64,000 nt of DNA from Marchantia polymorpha subsp. ruderalis (GCA_037833965.1 AP031356.1:17878501-17942500), one strand, 5' to 3'. Positions 24,811 through 38,808 are shown, counted from the first letter of the stretch. Notes: generated from the letters alone by a model not told the origin. Numbers and translations: made by a program.

Positions 24811-26781
24811 GAGCGCGACATTTAACTTTTTAACGAGATCACTTGACTTCGTCGCTAGTGTCTGGCTTGTGAACTACATCAACAACGTCAGACGCGTATT
24901 GGTTTGAGTATGCTCGAAGATTATTTAAACAAAGCACCACAAACATGAATTGATGTGCAAGTTTGCGACATAAGCAATAAATGGCAATTTTTTCAGACGT
25001 TTCGCAGAAGGATGTCGAGACTGTCGGCTGCGAACCATGATGGCATATGACTAATGTACTCTCGAGAAGAGTAATCAAGAGAATGGCGATTATACATTGC
25101 ATGGGATCAATGAAAACAGGGGGCCAAGGAAATAGCAAAGAGGATGGGAATACACAACAAGACCATAGGAGCTACGTAAAAACAATAACAAAATGGTAGA
25201 GAAGCAACTAAAATACACCAACTATCTTAGTCAAACTGTCTAGAAAAATTATTTGTGTCTGGATCAATTATTTTTCCCATAGATATAACAGATTTTTAAT
25301 TTGATGTTATTATGAAAAATGCTCATAATTAACTTATCAAATATTGTAAAGCGTTATAAGAACATATGAGAATAAAGGAAAAAACTAATGTATGACATAT
25401 GGGAAGTAAGTCTATCAACTGTGTTACGTTAATGTTCAGATTCCAAGATTCCAGAACCATCCTGTAAATGTGGAGTCCCGCAAACTGGCAAAACTATTTC
25501 GCAAAATCAGCATTACGTGCCAGCACGATCAGCGAGATGGGGATGACGATGATTCCGCTTTTGGCGGCCCTAAGCTTCAGTTGGAGCGAAAGAAAAGAAA
25601 AGAAAAGTCTCAGTCGTCTCTGCGAATACATGTTTCCCCATAAAGTTAAGAAGATAAACGGGTTCTCTGCTCTGGGGATTACTACGAATTTGCACTTTTG
25701 ATGGGAGAGTACTTTTTGTTACTCGCGTCCTCGTTCTCTGTATAAAAATGGATGTGCACGAATGTGCACTTTTGCCTTTGAGCTTCTCGTTCCTTAATAA
25801 GATGCTAGATCTTTGGACTAGGCCATGATGCACGTCTGTTGCACCCAGGAACTTCTGGCTGCCATATCAGCTCTCACTTCCCGTCATCACTATGCACTGT
25901 CTAACTGTCCACATTCTTTCCTGCATCAACCTTCCACTACTGTCACATTCGCTCGTATCACCATGGGCGGCACATCCCGGGCCGAGATGTATTCCAACCA
26001 TGCCACTCAAAGTTGGTGGTTCTAAGAGTGCACAATATCCGAAAGCTTTTGCACTAGGCTGACAAAGTCATTCCACTAGGTTCCATACTCTGTCCTCTGA
26101 GTGAACATAGTGAGGTGTTCAGTGGATACTAATATTCTATTCATAAGGAATTGACACCTTGGGGACCTCACCTGAAACTATAACCTATCAGAAAGATTAT
26201 ACAACAGCAATATCTACTTCGAAATCTGCAACAAATTTTTCACAATGCAGGTTGAACACAAACTTCACCGCACCTTTTGACAACAAATCCTCTGAGAACT
26301 AATGTCGTGAGCTCGGTCAGCGAAAGTTTGCAAAGCTTTCGTTTTTGCATGTAAACTTCAGAAGATGCATAACGGAACCAAAAAAGTTACAACGATGTCT
26401 GTTCATTACAAGGATGTCATGGTTCCATAGCTAATCCTCCATTCTTCAGTTCCATGACTCGGAGAATTTGCAATTTCTTGTTGTTTTTGAATGAACTTTA
26501 GATGTTTTCGAACAAGATAAAGCCGACATTGAGACTTTCATAATGCTCACAGCATCTCCTCAGCTACAGGGGCAGACTTGTATCAGTACAACAAAGTACT
26601 TCGAGTATATCAACAAAATCGTGAGATCAAAGTTTATGCCGTGCATATGAAATCCTTATCCTCTTCTGACTGGTATTCAGAAAATTGAGATTTTTTCATA
26701 CTTGTTCAAACTATATTTCATATGAGGTTAGCATTGGGCCCCAAAATTTTTATATCACATATGCAAGTCTGAAGCATAAGC

Positions 26782-26785
<4 letters not shown>

Positions 26786-26817
<32 letters not shown>
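26786..26817. repeat. (AT)n microsatellite
   Basis: An uninterrupted alternating TA/AT tract of about 30 bases in AT-rich intergenic DNA. It is likely polymorphic in length; nothing suggests a function. Confidence 0.85.
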
Positions 26818-26821
<4 letters not shown>

Positions 26822-29800
26822 CTGAGTAAATTTAATGACTCCCTGGTGCTTTGGGGTAATTTCGTAGACATTTTATTTCACTAGTATAGAGATTTTGACC
26901 TCGCTTGGAGTAGATAGCCTCCTTCCATATATCATTTGTAAAGATCACAATTACTCCATGTAAACCTCAAGCTATCTCGGACACTAATTTCTTTGTATAC
27001 CATCGGAAATTTTTATATTTTAGGAGACGTTCTACATATTTTACACTGTGATTTAATTGGAACTTAGTGATACATGGAATGTAGTGTTATACTTCCCAGA
27101 CGTTAGGGGGATTTCCTAAATTATTGAAACTGCATGGCTTTAATATCCTTACTACTTGATGGAGTTTTCCCGTTCTTTTGCTATCCTGAGCGCGCGTTGT
27201 TTCCACATATGGGAAACAGTGACGGTTGCGTGTCAGCTCACCCTTTCACGCCTGGCTGATTTCGCGTACTTCACATAGGGCAAGATCTCATGCCATTGAA
27301 GGTTGAAGACCATTCGCACGACATAGTCTAATCCACTTCTAAAGAAAGGCAAAATGAATTAAGCAGGTGAGACAAATATCATAAGGTGCAATGATGTAAG
27401 AATGGTATGCTCAAATTGGGAAAGCTAAATCAGGTGTTCACCTTCCATCTTCCTACATTCACACGTCCACTGCAACACTCCAAATGCTTGTGGCAATGTA
27501 CCCTTAGCCCAAAATCGCAACGAAAGATAGCATTTGCTCAAAGATCTCCATTTGCTCAAATGAAGTGATGACTTATCATATGGCCAGGGTCACTCCTCAC
27601 GAGACATACTTATGCAACAACAAGGTTCTTAACTCTGCATCTATTTAAATGTTCTAACTGAATCAAATTTCTAACTTCCACAAATCACAACAGGGAGAGA
27701 ATAGGAAATGAAAGTGGGAAAACAGAGAAGTTATCTACCAATTGTTATTTAAAAAAATATTGTATTAGCATGGCCTTTCACCTTTGCCCAGTTTGCTTTT
27801 AGTTTCCAGAAGGTAATATTTCCAACGATATACATTCTGCCAAGCTTTATCAAGGAAGCCTCGTGTCTTTTCGTTTTCATGAGGACAAATTATGTTTTAG
27901 TGTTTCCCGTATGATAAACACATCAGGAAGTATCATGTTGATCTCATTGGACATGTCTTTGACTATTGAACTTCAGCTTATAGGCCTGATAGTAAACATG
28001 TCAATGACTACGAATTTGTCTCCTTGGAACATTAACTCATTTGTAGCTACTAGAGAGATGCATGATATCCTCTTATGGTTTATATATCCTATAATTGCCA
28101 GTTGGATCTCAAGAGTACTGGAAGAATATATAGACGCGGCATTGGCTAAGTACATATTGCACATAGATTACCATCCTATACTTGAGAAAATATCTTATAT
28201 CATTGCAAAAGTTCATCTTTCTATCATGCTTGAAGTAATTTGATTGGTGAGGCATACAATTTTAATAACATTCTTGGGGGGTAATTTTTTTCATGTGTGA
28301 TTATTTGCTTCATTTCGTAAATTAGAGAACTATTTTTTGCCTATATCTTCTTCAATGATATAACTATTATAGATCAAGGAAACAATAGAAAAATAATTTA
28401 ATAAGTTAATTTTAAGCATATATTTTTCTCCTAACAATTATAATTAAGTCCATGAAAAAATTGCAAAATTTCCATCTTAAACTAATTCATTCATAATATC
28501 AACTAGAGACTTTTATTTTGCTTCGATAAACTATCAATTTCAACATGTTCTGCATTTTCTCATAATAAAGAAGGTAGTTTTTACTGCAAGAGTTCTTGTT
28601 TTGGCAAAGATGCAAGTTCTAAACTATTTTTTACCATGCAGTAACATTGTAAATTTTACATCATTTTTATTTTTTTCACAATTACAAGTTTTTGCTTGTA
28701 TGATCCATTCATAATTTCATTGCTCTCATATGAATGTGTTACTGCTATAAGTTAATCATATGTTCACACGATTTAATGTATATCACAATGATAAAATATA
28801 ATTATGCACAATTTTATGAATAATGTAATATTTGCAACCAGAGATGAAAAGGAACACCTCAAATGCCATCAAAATATTATGTGCTTTATCATCTCTATAT
28901 GATGAAAATTATTTCAGATATGACGATATGAGTTGCGATGACATTAAAATATATTGGATTAAGGATGATCAAATCATGATTGCAAATATCATAATTATCA
29001 AATTATATCAAATTTTTTTTTGAAAATGATCAAAGTTGAATTAAAAATATGATGTGGCTATATATGCCCTCTGCTTTATTTAAAAAATATTCTGTTGTTG
29101 AAATGCAGTCAGATATTTTGTGTCAATTTTATGAAATTCATTTATGACATCTTTCCTAAAATATATATATTGGCAATCGAATTTAAGGTTCGAATTTGAG
29201 TAATGATTTATAACAGAATAAAGTGTGATGTAATCAATATCTTGGACATAAAATAAAAAAAAATTATTATTAATTCATTATTTTTAACCATTTGAAAATA
29301 TTCATATGAAATTGTTATGACTGTGTATTTTGTAATAATTTTAAAAAAATTTCAATCTACATTTTAATGCAATAATTAATAAAAATTAACAAGAAAATTT
29401 TCTTTCATACTGGCATAGTATATTTCATATAAATCATCAATATTTTTTTAAGAACACAGGTTTTTAGATTCAATTTTGATATATTCCTTTCAATTTGTAT
29501 TAAAATGAAAAATCAGGTAAAACTTTAAAATTGAATGTATGATTTCACTTAACTTAAAAATCAGATTAATTCAAAGAATAATTATTATTTTAATTATTTT
29601 TGGAAATATTGGCTTTCAAATAAATCTATTCAAAGAAATTCACATATAGAGGATGAAGTCTAATGAGTTGTGTTGAATAGAATATCATAGCAAGAGATTA
29701 TCTTCATCAGAAATCTAAAATCTTGAAATTATAGTCTAATTATTATTAGAGAAAAGAAAAAGTTACGACTTTTATGTCTACTATTAAAAATTAATAATGA

Positions 29801-30883
29801 TGGAAATTAAAATGAAGACTTATTTAAGTATAATATTTAATTTTTCCTTGATATATATTATACACATTGTTAAAAAATATTTATCTGCATGAGAAGATAT
29901 AAATTTGAAAGCATATATATAAGAACATTATGCCGTGTCTCAATTTCATTGCTTTCACATAGTTAACTTTTAAAGTTGAACTTGAAAGAAACGAATTGCA
30001 ATTTTATGATATCTAATGTTATGTGTTATTTGACTTCTATTGAATAAAAAATAACTTAACAAAATTAAATCTTACTTTCATCAATGAGTTTTTGTTGTCT
30101 ATATTGTAAAACCATGTAAAATTTTTCAACATAATATAAAGTTCGTCAAGATAAAAGTAAATCATACTTAAAACATAATTATAGTTTTCATATAAATCAT
30201 ACTTATGATTTTATTTGAATGTATCAGTTGAAAATAACACATATCATCAATGTTTATGTATATTGTGATATTTTTCACTTCATAGATCCATGAAGAATGG
30301 TACAAATAGAGGTAATGAAATCTAATTTGTTGTATTTTTTCAAGGAATTATTTAAAAAATTTAAAATCTTATTTGGATTTCTTCCATGATAAAATTCATT
30401 TGTTTTTGTAGAGTGTTAATTTTCTTTGACATTAATTTTACATAATTTAAAAAAAATGAATTTCTGCTATTTACATTGTGTGATTATTTTAAACTATTTT
30501 TTGAGATTAAAAACTCTGAAAACTATATATTCTCAATTTAAAAAATTTTAATAATGAGAAAATAAAAAAATGACTAAATTTTTTAACAAATATCTACAAT
30601 GATTTAAAATCAAAAAAATTAAACTTAAAATAAATAGTAAAAAAAACAATACAATTTTCTTATATTATCATTATATAGATTTAATTGAAATCATTCATTT
30701 TTATTAGATTAGAATAATGATAATATAATTATAATTTATAATATGTTTTATTGAGCGTATATATTATTTTAAATATTGGATATTTTAACAACTTAAGAAA
30801 AATGTTACAATTTAATCTCTTATATTTGAAATTTTAGATAATATGTTCGCTTTAATGAAATGATTTACACCTTGAAATGCGAT

Positions 30884-31207
30884 TGTTATGTTAACTCTAT
30901 TTTGGAATCACTCCGGTTAGTGATAACCATGGTTAGGAAATTAATTGTGGTTAGATTAGTTAATATGTGTGCCTTATCTCTTCTTTTATAGAAGAGAGTA
31001 GTAGACACTCACTGCCTACTGTTCAGGATGGCACTGAGAGAGTGAACAGGAAGGAAGAGAGCTTGGCTATGGAGTCCGTGAATACATCTATGCTTTAGTG
31101 AAGTTTCGGCTCTTGGCCGTTCGACGTAATATGTGGAAGGTGAACCACATTATCTAGGTGTTGTGACTGTAGTGCGTGCTAATAGATCTGGATTATAAGG
31201 CCTTTCA
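30884..31207. mobile_element. Possible solo LTR (324 bp)
   Basis: A segment of clearly higher GC content sits in an otherwise extremely AT-rich block. It begins TGTTATG and ends CTTTCA, the TG...CA boundary of LTRs. It is flanked by a near-matching five-base pair, GCGAT on the left and GTGAT on the right, which could be a target duplication with one change. A TATA-like TTTTATAG near 30,985 could be the LTR promoter. No internal retroelement genes or second LTR are seen, so if real it is a solo LTR. Boundaries and class are tentative. Confidence 0.38.
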
Positions 31208-32943
31208 GTGATTTCAAATTAATTTTCATAAAATATAAATTCTTTTGGAATAATAATGTGTAATAAAATATAGTAAAAAATTCCTAGTATTTGCTTTTTC
31301 TAAAAGGAGATTGTGTATAAGTGTCAAAAAATTTGTAAAATAAATGGTAAGATTTATAACTTATTTTCATAAATTCAATACACATATTTGCAATTATAAA
31401 TTATGGTTTTTTAATAAAATTCATGGATTAAAAGAATGAATATATATATATACACATACATTTCATTGTTGCATTCATTCAAGTTTTTGTTTTTGACACA
31501 TCTGAATGAATGAAAATCACACATCATTAGTCTTGCAATAAAAATTTGATATAGTTGAATCATAGAAAATCTAACCAATTTTTTAATAGCTAATGCCTGA
31601 TAGTATAAGATCTTAATATTGATTAATTGGAAATTTTGTTTTTATATAAGACATGTTGAGAACAAAATGAAGTTCAAGAAATGTCAATATCCAAAAGGAA
31701 AAATGTGAATCTAGTAATAACGAATAAACATATGTCTCGTACATTGCATGATAAAACACTCATGTAAATCTTCCTATCCAATTCTGCGTGTAGACATTAT
31801 TACATATTAACTTATTTCTGATAAGTTTAGTTTCTTGTCTATTTATGATTGCACGACCCCCACATAACTATTCAAACTATCTTGAAGGTAAATCCTTCCC
31901 AGAGCCAAGGGGATTGAAGACATGTGTTTACAGTATAGCAAATCTCCATACTTCTGATGCTTTCTAAATGAACTACTACGAACATCAATAACAATATAGG
32001 CATTCTGCTCGATTGGTGATAATCACATCCATCTTAAAATTCTATCGTCACAGGTCACATAAAAATTGACTAGCACATAACATACTATCATTTTCTCCAC
32101 TTACAGTTCACTTATAGTTCTGAGTATCGAACGAGTGCATGCACATCATGGCATCACGCACGGCTATCCTTGTACCAAAGAAAGCGACAGTCTTGGTGTG
32201 CATCTGATGTGACTAATAATTAAAATAAATGAGCACTTTTGGGGAAATGCTTGGATCAATCCTTGTATAACGATATGTAATGTGTAAGTATGTAACGAAA
32301 ATAATACTTAAAAAAATAAAATACCTGGATAAATGACTCACAAATAACAATGTTGTTTTACTGATTCAAAGAGCTCATAGCAATAGTGGACTCAGTACAG
32401 CCTATTTGAAATTCGGAGGACTTTAGACGAGAGTACTGAATCAAATTAAGACTAACACACGTAGAGCTGAAAATGTTCTAAACATTGAATTTTTGAAAGA
32501 AGTCCACCTCTGTGACCGGTGAGTCATTCAAGTCTACGGGACTCTGCCGGTAGACAGCATTGGTTGCCGTCGCCTGTAGACCGGGTACCAGTACTCTGCC
32601 GGTGGTGATTGCCAGACGACAAAGGAAGGACGACAGTGAAGCCTTGAACATGAAATTAGTGCATCCATTTGGCAAATCAAGGAAAAGTAAACATCCGATC
32701 TAGGGAAGAGTATCGGTCGTGGCAGAGGAGTCTGGCGGTGGATCGTTTTTCTTCGAGTTTTCGGGGACTGTGATTTGATCGATGGCACGAAAGATCTTGC
32801 GGGCGAAGATGTGAAATCTTGTTCTGCGCATACTTACGCGTCACGCATCTACGGATCTAGCAGTCAGGTGAAGAACGTGGTGGAATCCATCGCCGGAGAG
32901 TTGCGTCTTCTTTCTGCGCTTCTGTCGACCTCGCGACGTCACA
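31208..32943. other. AT-rich intergenic and AP-3 mu upstream region
   Basis: AT-rich to about 32,450, then normal composition for the last 500 bases, which should include the promoter and 5' UTR of the AP-3 mu gene. Short frames on both strands between 32,478 and 32,972 overlap one another and show no family features. Confidence 0.45.
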
Positions 32944-35900
32944 ATGCTTCACTGCATGTTTCTCCTCTCTGATGTTGGGTACATCTGTTTGCCCTTCTAC
33001 TCATTCTGTTTCAGAAGTCTCACGTGCACCTTCTACTTTCAGTAATGAGGGTGGCCCTAGAGCCGGTATCAGAGGAACACATTCAAGTGTATCTTTGGTT
33101 TCCTGTAATGTTCTCGGACTCTCACATTTTCGATTCTGTCGATGTCCTTGCTGTGAGCATGCGTCTTTTCCTCGAGTCGGACTTCAGGGGTCCTACGCTT
33201 TCGCAGTGGAGAAGCGGTAGTTGCTGTGCTTCGTAATTGCATGAAATTTGGTTTCAAATTGGACCAAAGTCTTCTGCACCCCGCTACACTTCAGGGAATG
33301 TGACATAGCTGTTCTTGCTGCTCCTTTCGCTGATGGAGTGCGACGTGGATACGAGGAGAGTCAGCATCAGAACCTCAACAGCCAACAAGAGGGAACGTTG
33401 TACCATGTAGCTGAAATTTGTCCTGGAGAAACCTCTCCTTTGAGGACCGTGTTGCATACTTATTGGACTTTGTAATTTGATGAATGTCTTTTCGTCTGTT
33501 TGTTTTTGGGCAGGGAAGTAATGCTGGAGAAACAATGGATGGGACAGCAGGTAGATCGTTCTATTTGCACTTGGTTCTGGACACAGGCACATCCCCCAGG
33601 CCACGACGAATTTGTAAGTCATTCATGCCAACTGTTTGTATTCGTACTATAGCTCGCCTAAAGCGCAATAAGGAATAAGGATTTCAATCATACGGTACTT
33701 TCCACCCGATACAGGGACATCATTTTGTTGTATGGAATGTCGGTGCTTGTTCTGCATACTCTCGTGATTCAGTTCCGTTTTTCCTTGGAGGTTTTCAGTG
33801 AATTACACGCAGAGTTAACTCGGTGCTCCCGAACTCTAAGTAGCCTCCTAATCTTACAGGGCCCTCCCAGAGTACCAGCTGTCATAGCATCACCAACGTA
33901 TTATCTCATCAGCATAGTTCGAGAAGGCGTTACGTTCCTGGCCTGTACACTGTCCGAGATGCAACCTTTGCTTGGCATTGAGGTGATTTTGTACATGCAC
34001 TCAAATCTCTGACATACTATCATGTATTTCGACTGTCTGGTGGGTTTTGTTCTTCACACACGACTGCATATATAGGGGAAGAATATTCATACTAGGGGTC
34101 AATTTTAATTTCAGTTCAAAGAACGCGCCTCCTTGCCTTGTGCGACTTGTCCTCACTTTCAGACAGCACAATGGCATCTGCATGATGATTATACTCTCAG
34201 GATCAAACATCTGATTCTTCAGTTGCTGATGGATGCCGAAGTTTCTTTGCAGGGTTGCTGATGTCTTGGCAGAGTACTTCGGAGGCCTTAATGAGGATCT
34301 CATCAAAGATAACTACGTCCTTGTTTATCAGGTATAGCATTTCATATTCGGTGTATCATTTATGGCTATGTCATGTAGCAGTGTCCTACAGAAGGGTAAG
34401 TATCGATTGCTCATGAACTTTTTGTCACCATGTGTTGGACGTGGATTTTAATTAGCCTTTGTAACTCTTCTCAGATTTGATAAATTGTGTCCTCAGCCGA
34501 TTTCACATTCTTCTGTACATGTAGAAGAAGTTCTAGATGTACGAGAAGCAGTGAGTTCAAATCGTTGTATCTTCATTTCATTCCGGCTATATGGATTACA
34601 TTCTGGATTCCACTGCTTTCTTTGCCAGTTGCGAGGCGAATTATTTCATTGTCACTTATAAACTGTTGACGTTTGTGGTGACCAGCTTCTAGACGAGATG
34701 ATGGACAGCGGGTTTCCTCTCACCACCGAGCCCAGCATATTGAAAGAGATGATTGCTCCGCCAAACTTTGTGAGTAGGGTTCTGAGTGTCGTAACTGGGG
34801 GTTCATCAAGCATGAGTAGCACTCTGCCGACAGCAGCCTCTTCAAACGTGCCGTGGCGAGCACTTGGAATCAAGCATACAAACAATGAGATATACTTTGA
34901 TCTGGTTGAAGAGGTGGATGCGATTGTAAACAAGTAAGTCAACTCTATTTGTGCACTCCAGAACTTCTCGTAAAGAGCTGATGCCGCAGGGTTGAGGTCA
35001 TTGAATACCTTTATTTACTCCGTATATGTTCTTATCGAGGGCAGGGAAAAAGGTCATATACAATCTATGACTGGGTTCTTTCTTATCTCATCTATGCTGG
35101 TCCTCGAAAGCTAAGAATTTGAGTTCTGATTTTTGATAAACTTAAAGAACAGATTAGGCATTTCTTGCAGAAGTTCACTATGGAATACAATATGCCGTGG
35201 TCTTCGCTATATCTGAAACATGACATCCTGCACTTGTTCTGTTGGTCTCAGTACCTAGGTCATTTCTATGTAAGGGCATCACTTGTTGAAACCTTAGGAA
35301 GGGGTTAAACTCGGCAGTTGATCTGATGGGAATATATAATGTATGATGCAGGGATGGATTTCTGGTCAAATGTCAAGTTTATGGGGAGGTGCAGGGAAAT
35401 TCTCGGTTGTCAGGAATGCCAGACCTTACTCTGAATTTCACGAATCCATCTATCATCAGTGATGTGAGGTTCCATCCATGCGTACGTTACCAGGACTGGG
35501 AAGCCCGTCAGCATCTTAAATTTATACCTCCTGATGGACAGTTCAAGCTTATGAGCTACAGGTCAGTTATTCCATTCCATACAGTTTCCATACGCTAGAG
35601 ATATAGAGTTGCCTGTGTATCTGGAAATCTTGAGATTACTACCTAATCCACCGATGCAGGCTTTGTATCCTAGGGTTAAGTAATTGTGTGGATAAATAAA
35701 CTGAGCAGCTCATTCTCTAGTACATGTTTGCATCTTAGTCAGGATTGACAGAGTCTTCTTCAGAGTCTTACAGCGGCAGAGTTCTCAGATGCCAATCTGG
35801 GAACTGTATAGGCGAATTGATCAGAACCTAGTGAAATATGTGATAAAATCATGTTTTTACCAAAATGTAGTTTCCAGTACGTCTTTCATCAGGTTATAGA

Positions 35901-36699
35901 CCATCGCTTCTGTTCTGCATTTCTTCTGATAATCATAAAGTGTGAACTCGCGGAATTTTTACAGGGTCAAAGGCTTAGAAAATACTCCGCTTTACGTGAA
36001 GCCTCAGTTGAGTTGCAGTGAAGGTGTGGTTCGAGTGAATATACTAGTGGGTATCCGGATCGACCCTGGTAGGACGATAGAGAACATCGTTGTCGATGTA
36101 CCATGGCCACCTACGGTCACTACGGCTGAATTGACTGCCAACCATGGCACTGTACTTTTCAACAGTAGCACCAAGGTGAGGGAATTGATATTTTTCTTGT
36201 TGGCGATCTGTAGTCAATAATTCCGTTCTTGTGTCGACCATGAGGTCGACAGAATGCAAAGGAGCTGAGACGTGGTGATCATTGCTTCAAAGTAGCTAAT
36301 GACTCTGCACAATCCATGAAAGTGGTTTCCATGCTAATGTGAAGTTCAAAGATGAGGAAGCAGACGTGTTTTGGTCCTGAACGCCTAGAATTGCGATGTG
36401 TGCAAATTCTATTTGATGAGATTGACTAACTTGTCAAATAAAACTTCGTGCAGGTATGTACTTGGACAATTGGCAGGATTCCTAAGGATAAGTCTCCATG
36501 TCTGACTGGTTCCGTGAACCTAGAAGCAGGCTTGGATCGGTTGCATGAATTTCCTACCATATTGGTTGGATTCAAAATAATGGGTGTAGCACTCTCAGGC
36601 TTGAAAGTTGATAAGCTGGAATATGATAACATAGCGTACCGTGTTTACAAAGGGTTTAGAGCTGTCACCAAAGCCACCTGTTATGAGATAAGAACTTGA
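32944..36699 (+). CDS. AP-3 adaptor complex medium (mu) subunit
   Basis: The mu subunit of the AP-3 adaptor complex recognises tyrosine-type sorting signals in membrane cargo for transport to the vacuole. Eight exons can be spliced: 32944-32978, 33514-33613, 33860-33982, 34242-34331, 34686-34933, 35352-35561, 35965-36175 and 36454-36699. All junctions are GT-AG and in phase, giving 420 residues against about 415 in Arabidopsis. The N-terminal longin-like part reads MLHCMFLLSDVGEVMLEKQ, then VDRSICTWFW and FLCRVADVLAEYFGGLNEDL. A linker follows with FPLTTEPSILKEMIAPPN and VDAIVNKDG. The mu-homology domain begins near FLVKCQVYGEV and contains LTLNFTNPSI, VRFHPCVRY, PPDGQFKLMSYR, TWTIGRIPKDK and VGFKIMGVALSGLKVDKL. 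The short first exon is typical of this gene. The fourth acceptor (ccgaag|TTTCTT) has a poor pyrimidine tract but is the only site that keeps the conserved FLCRVADVL. Confidence 0.95.
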
Positions 36700-37462
36700 A
36701 TACGATGTACATAATCAATTGGTACTCATAAGAGAGTACCCTAGCAGGAGAAATACCTGCTATTTGAACACGGTTTGTGATTATGTTATAAAATATATGC
36801 ACACATTGAAGCCATCGAAGAACTCACTGAAGTCATCATCAGTATAGAGCTCAGTTTTAGGGTATACATTATTGAGACGCCATATTATCAAATGGGAGAG
36901 GGATATGTTTGGTCAGAAATCTCAGTATGTGTCCAAAGGAGTTGCGGTAGGAGGCCTGCAACTCGCTGCAACTAACCATTCTCTGAATTTTGCACGGGAT
37001 TCTACCGGGGAAAAACCCCGACACCGCATAGTGGAGAATTACTCAGAGCAAGAGTACACGAGTGGACGAGATAGTATTGATAGTGAATGACGTTGTATCA
37101 TCAGTTTTGGAAAATAACGACCGTTGGGTAGGAACACAATACTGTTTACGGTAAGAGGCCTTATATCATTTCGTGCCATGATATGGAAATAAGACATGGT
37201 TCGTTCAACGGACAGGTACCCAAAAGGAGAAGGTTTCATGTTAAAACTACAATAGCAGCTTCAATAGGCAGCCCAGGCGACGAAAGTAGCGGTCCTTTTG
37301 TAGCACAGGCTCGAATTAGGGAGAAGCCCATTATTAGACAAATCCTCCGTCTTCTTCTCATGCTGGGCTGACGCTTTCTTGAGTAATTTGGTCATGGTCT
37401 GGCAGTTCCATCACCTGGCCTGCTTGACTGGAATCACTCTGACATAATATGATTGGTACCAT
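36700..37462. other. AP-3 mu 3' flank, no further gene seen
   Basis: The first part should be the AP-3 mu 3' UTR. The frames at 36872-37090 (+) and 37039-37239 (-) are short, overlap and show no recognisable motif. Confidence 0.45.
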
Positions 37463-37757
37463 CAGGCATAGAGATGAACAGGGTGACATCCTCCGTCCGT
37501 CTGTGTTCCACATTCACAGTTTGTGGCAGGATCCACACACATTTTTCCATCTCTACAATGATTATCAGAACTCACGTCCGCTGGGCACTCGCATGTGCAG
37601 AAGAAGTTGTAAGACATCCATCCTTTACACTATCGAACGACGAGTTAACGCATTTTCCATCTCTACAATGATCACCAGAACTCACGTCCGCTGGGCACTC
37701 GCTTGTGCAGAAGTTGTAAGACATCCATCCTTCATATTATTGAACAACGAATTAACG
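37463..37757 (-). pseudogene. Cysteine-rich coding relic built from a tandem 110-bp module
   Basis: Two adjacent copies of an approximately 110-bp unit (about 37540-37650 and 37651-37757) read on the minus strand as a cysteine-rich motif: CPADVSSGDHCRDGKCV in one copy and CPADVSSDNHCRDGKMCV in the other. Each is preceded by a SYNF(F)C-T-ECPAD context. The 3' copy continues into CECGTQTDGGCHP and ends at a stop whose complement lies at 37463-37465. The spacing of cysteines suggests a secreted, disulfide-bonded repeat protein. The copies lie in different frames relative to each other, so either an intron separates them or the locus is broken. I found no signal peptide or start upstream. The family is not recognised. 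Confidence 0.4.
37540..37757. repeat. Tandem duplication of about 110 bp
   Basis: Units 37540-37650 and 37651-37757 share the same order of CATTTTTCCATCTCTACAAT, ACTCACGTCCGCTGGGCACT and GTAAGACATCCATCCTT blocks, with scattered substitutions and a three-base length difference (AGAAGAAG against AGAAG). The divergence shows that the duplication is not an assembly stutter. Confidence 0.85.
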
Positions 37758-38808
37758 ATGGGAATGTGTGTGGACCACAACATGCGAGGAGTTGCCAAAA
37801 AACGCCAGTTCTGAGACATAAGAGACGTTTCATGGACTTTCATAAATATCGGTTACAAATCAGATCTCCTATTGATTCCTACAGTGATGAATACCTTCGG
37901 CCCTCAACACCTGCACACCATTTCATGTGGATTCACTTCCAATAATCTGCCCTTCAACCCATGTGAAAGAAGTCGGGATACGGCGGGAGATTTGGGCAAG
38001 GTGCAGGACCTCCAATCTTTTTTCAAAAAACAAACACTGCAATCCACTGTCGTCTGTAGGGTTATGTACATCTACTTCACTTTACGCTCCCCTTGCTCTT
38101 GGCCTAGGCCGATTGATCTTTGAACATTCTGGATACCTCTTGGATCTGCATGATTAAAGCAGGAGCGTTAGAATCAACTGATCTAAATACAATTCCGAGA
38201 TCGATAACTCCAGGTGAAGTAGGGGTTCATCTCACGACTTTAACGCGTCGTACCACAACTGAAGGTAGTAGAGGTCTACTACGCAAGTAAGCCAATTCTT
38301 ATTAATCAAAGACTTACCAAAGAACTGTGTAAAGATGCGGGTCAAAAACCCAAAGTTGTGAGCCAAAGTGTTGGCAATCGGTCGAGGAAGCGGCTTGAAC
38401 AGCGTGTCGAAGCTAAATACTCTCCTTATAAACTGTCACGTACGAAATATTGAAGTCAACAGAGAGTCCCACGACTTGTGCAAGTGATATGATCAAAACC
38501 CTCTTATGGTGGGATCGGAGAAGTCAGTCACTGTCATCTAGAAATGCATAAGTCACAAAGACCTTCCGATCCGAGTGACGCAGAAATCCTCGAGATTTTG
38601 TCCGGAACAAACGTCCTCACTTCATCGGAAGGAAACACACGATGCCTAAACCCTGGGCTCCTGATCTGCCATTAAGTTACTGGAGATGGTTAAAGGAGGA
38701 ATGGTTGGAATTGGAGTTAAGGCGAGCATATTCTATAATCTTTCGCAGTGCGATATTGCTGACAACACTCGGTATTGGTATGAGAACATACTGGCTTTAC
38801 TTCAGTTC
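37758..38808. other. Intergenic, possible remnant coding sequence
   Basis: Minus-strand frames without a start codon run open for some 40-50 codons between about 37,890 and 38,050, which may be decayed upstream exons of the cysteine-rich locus, but no motif confirms this. The remainder shows no gene. The right end adjoins the 3' end of the small minus-strand gene. Confidence 0.4.

Larger units (their letters stand above)
24213..30883. other. Long gene-poor intergenic region
   Basis: Between 24,240 and 26,040 composition is near normal and several overlapping frames occur on both strands, none recognisable. A 14-bp perfect hairpin (24778-24810) lies here. From about 26,040 to 30,880 the DNA becomes progressively AT-rich, with an (AT)n microsatellite at about 26,786-26,817. 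The 126-codon frame at 27863-28243 has no family features I recognise. I see no RNA gene. Confidence 0.5.

Noticed and set aside
27863-28243. 126-codon ORF in AT-rich DNA
   Set aside because: Hydrophobic Ile/Met/Leu-rich composition mirrors the base composition and no retroelement or membrane-protein motif was recognised.
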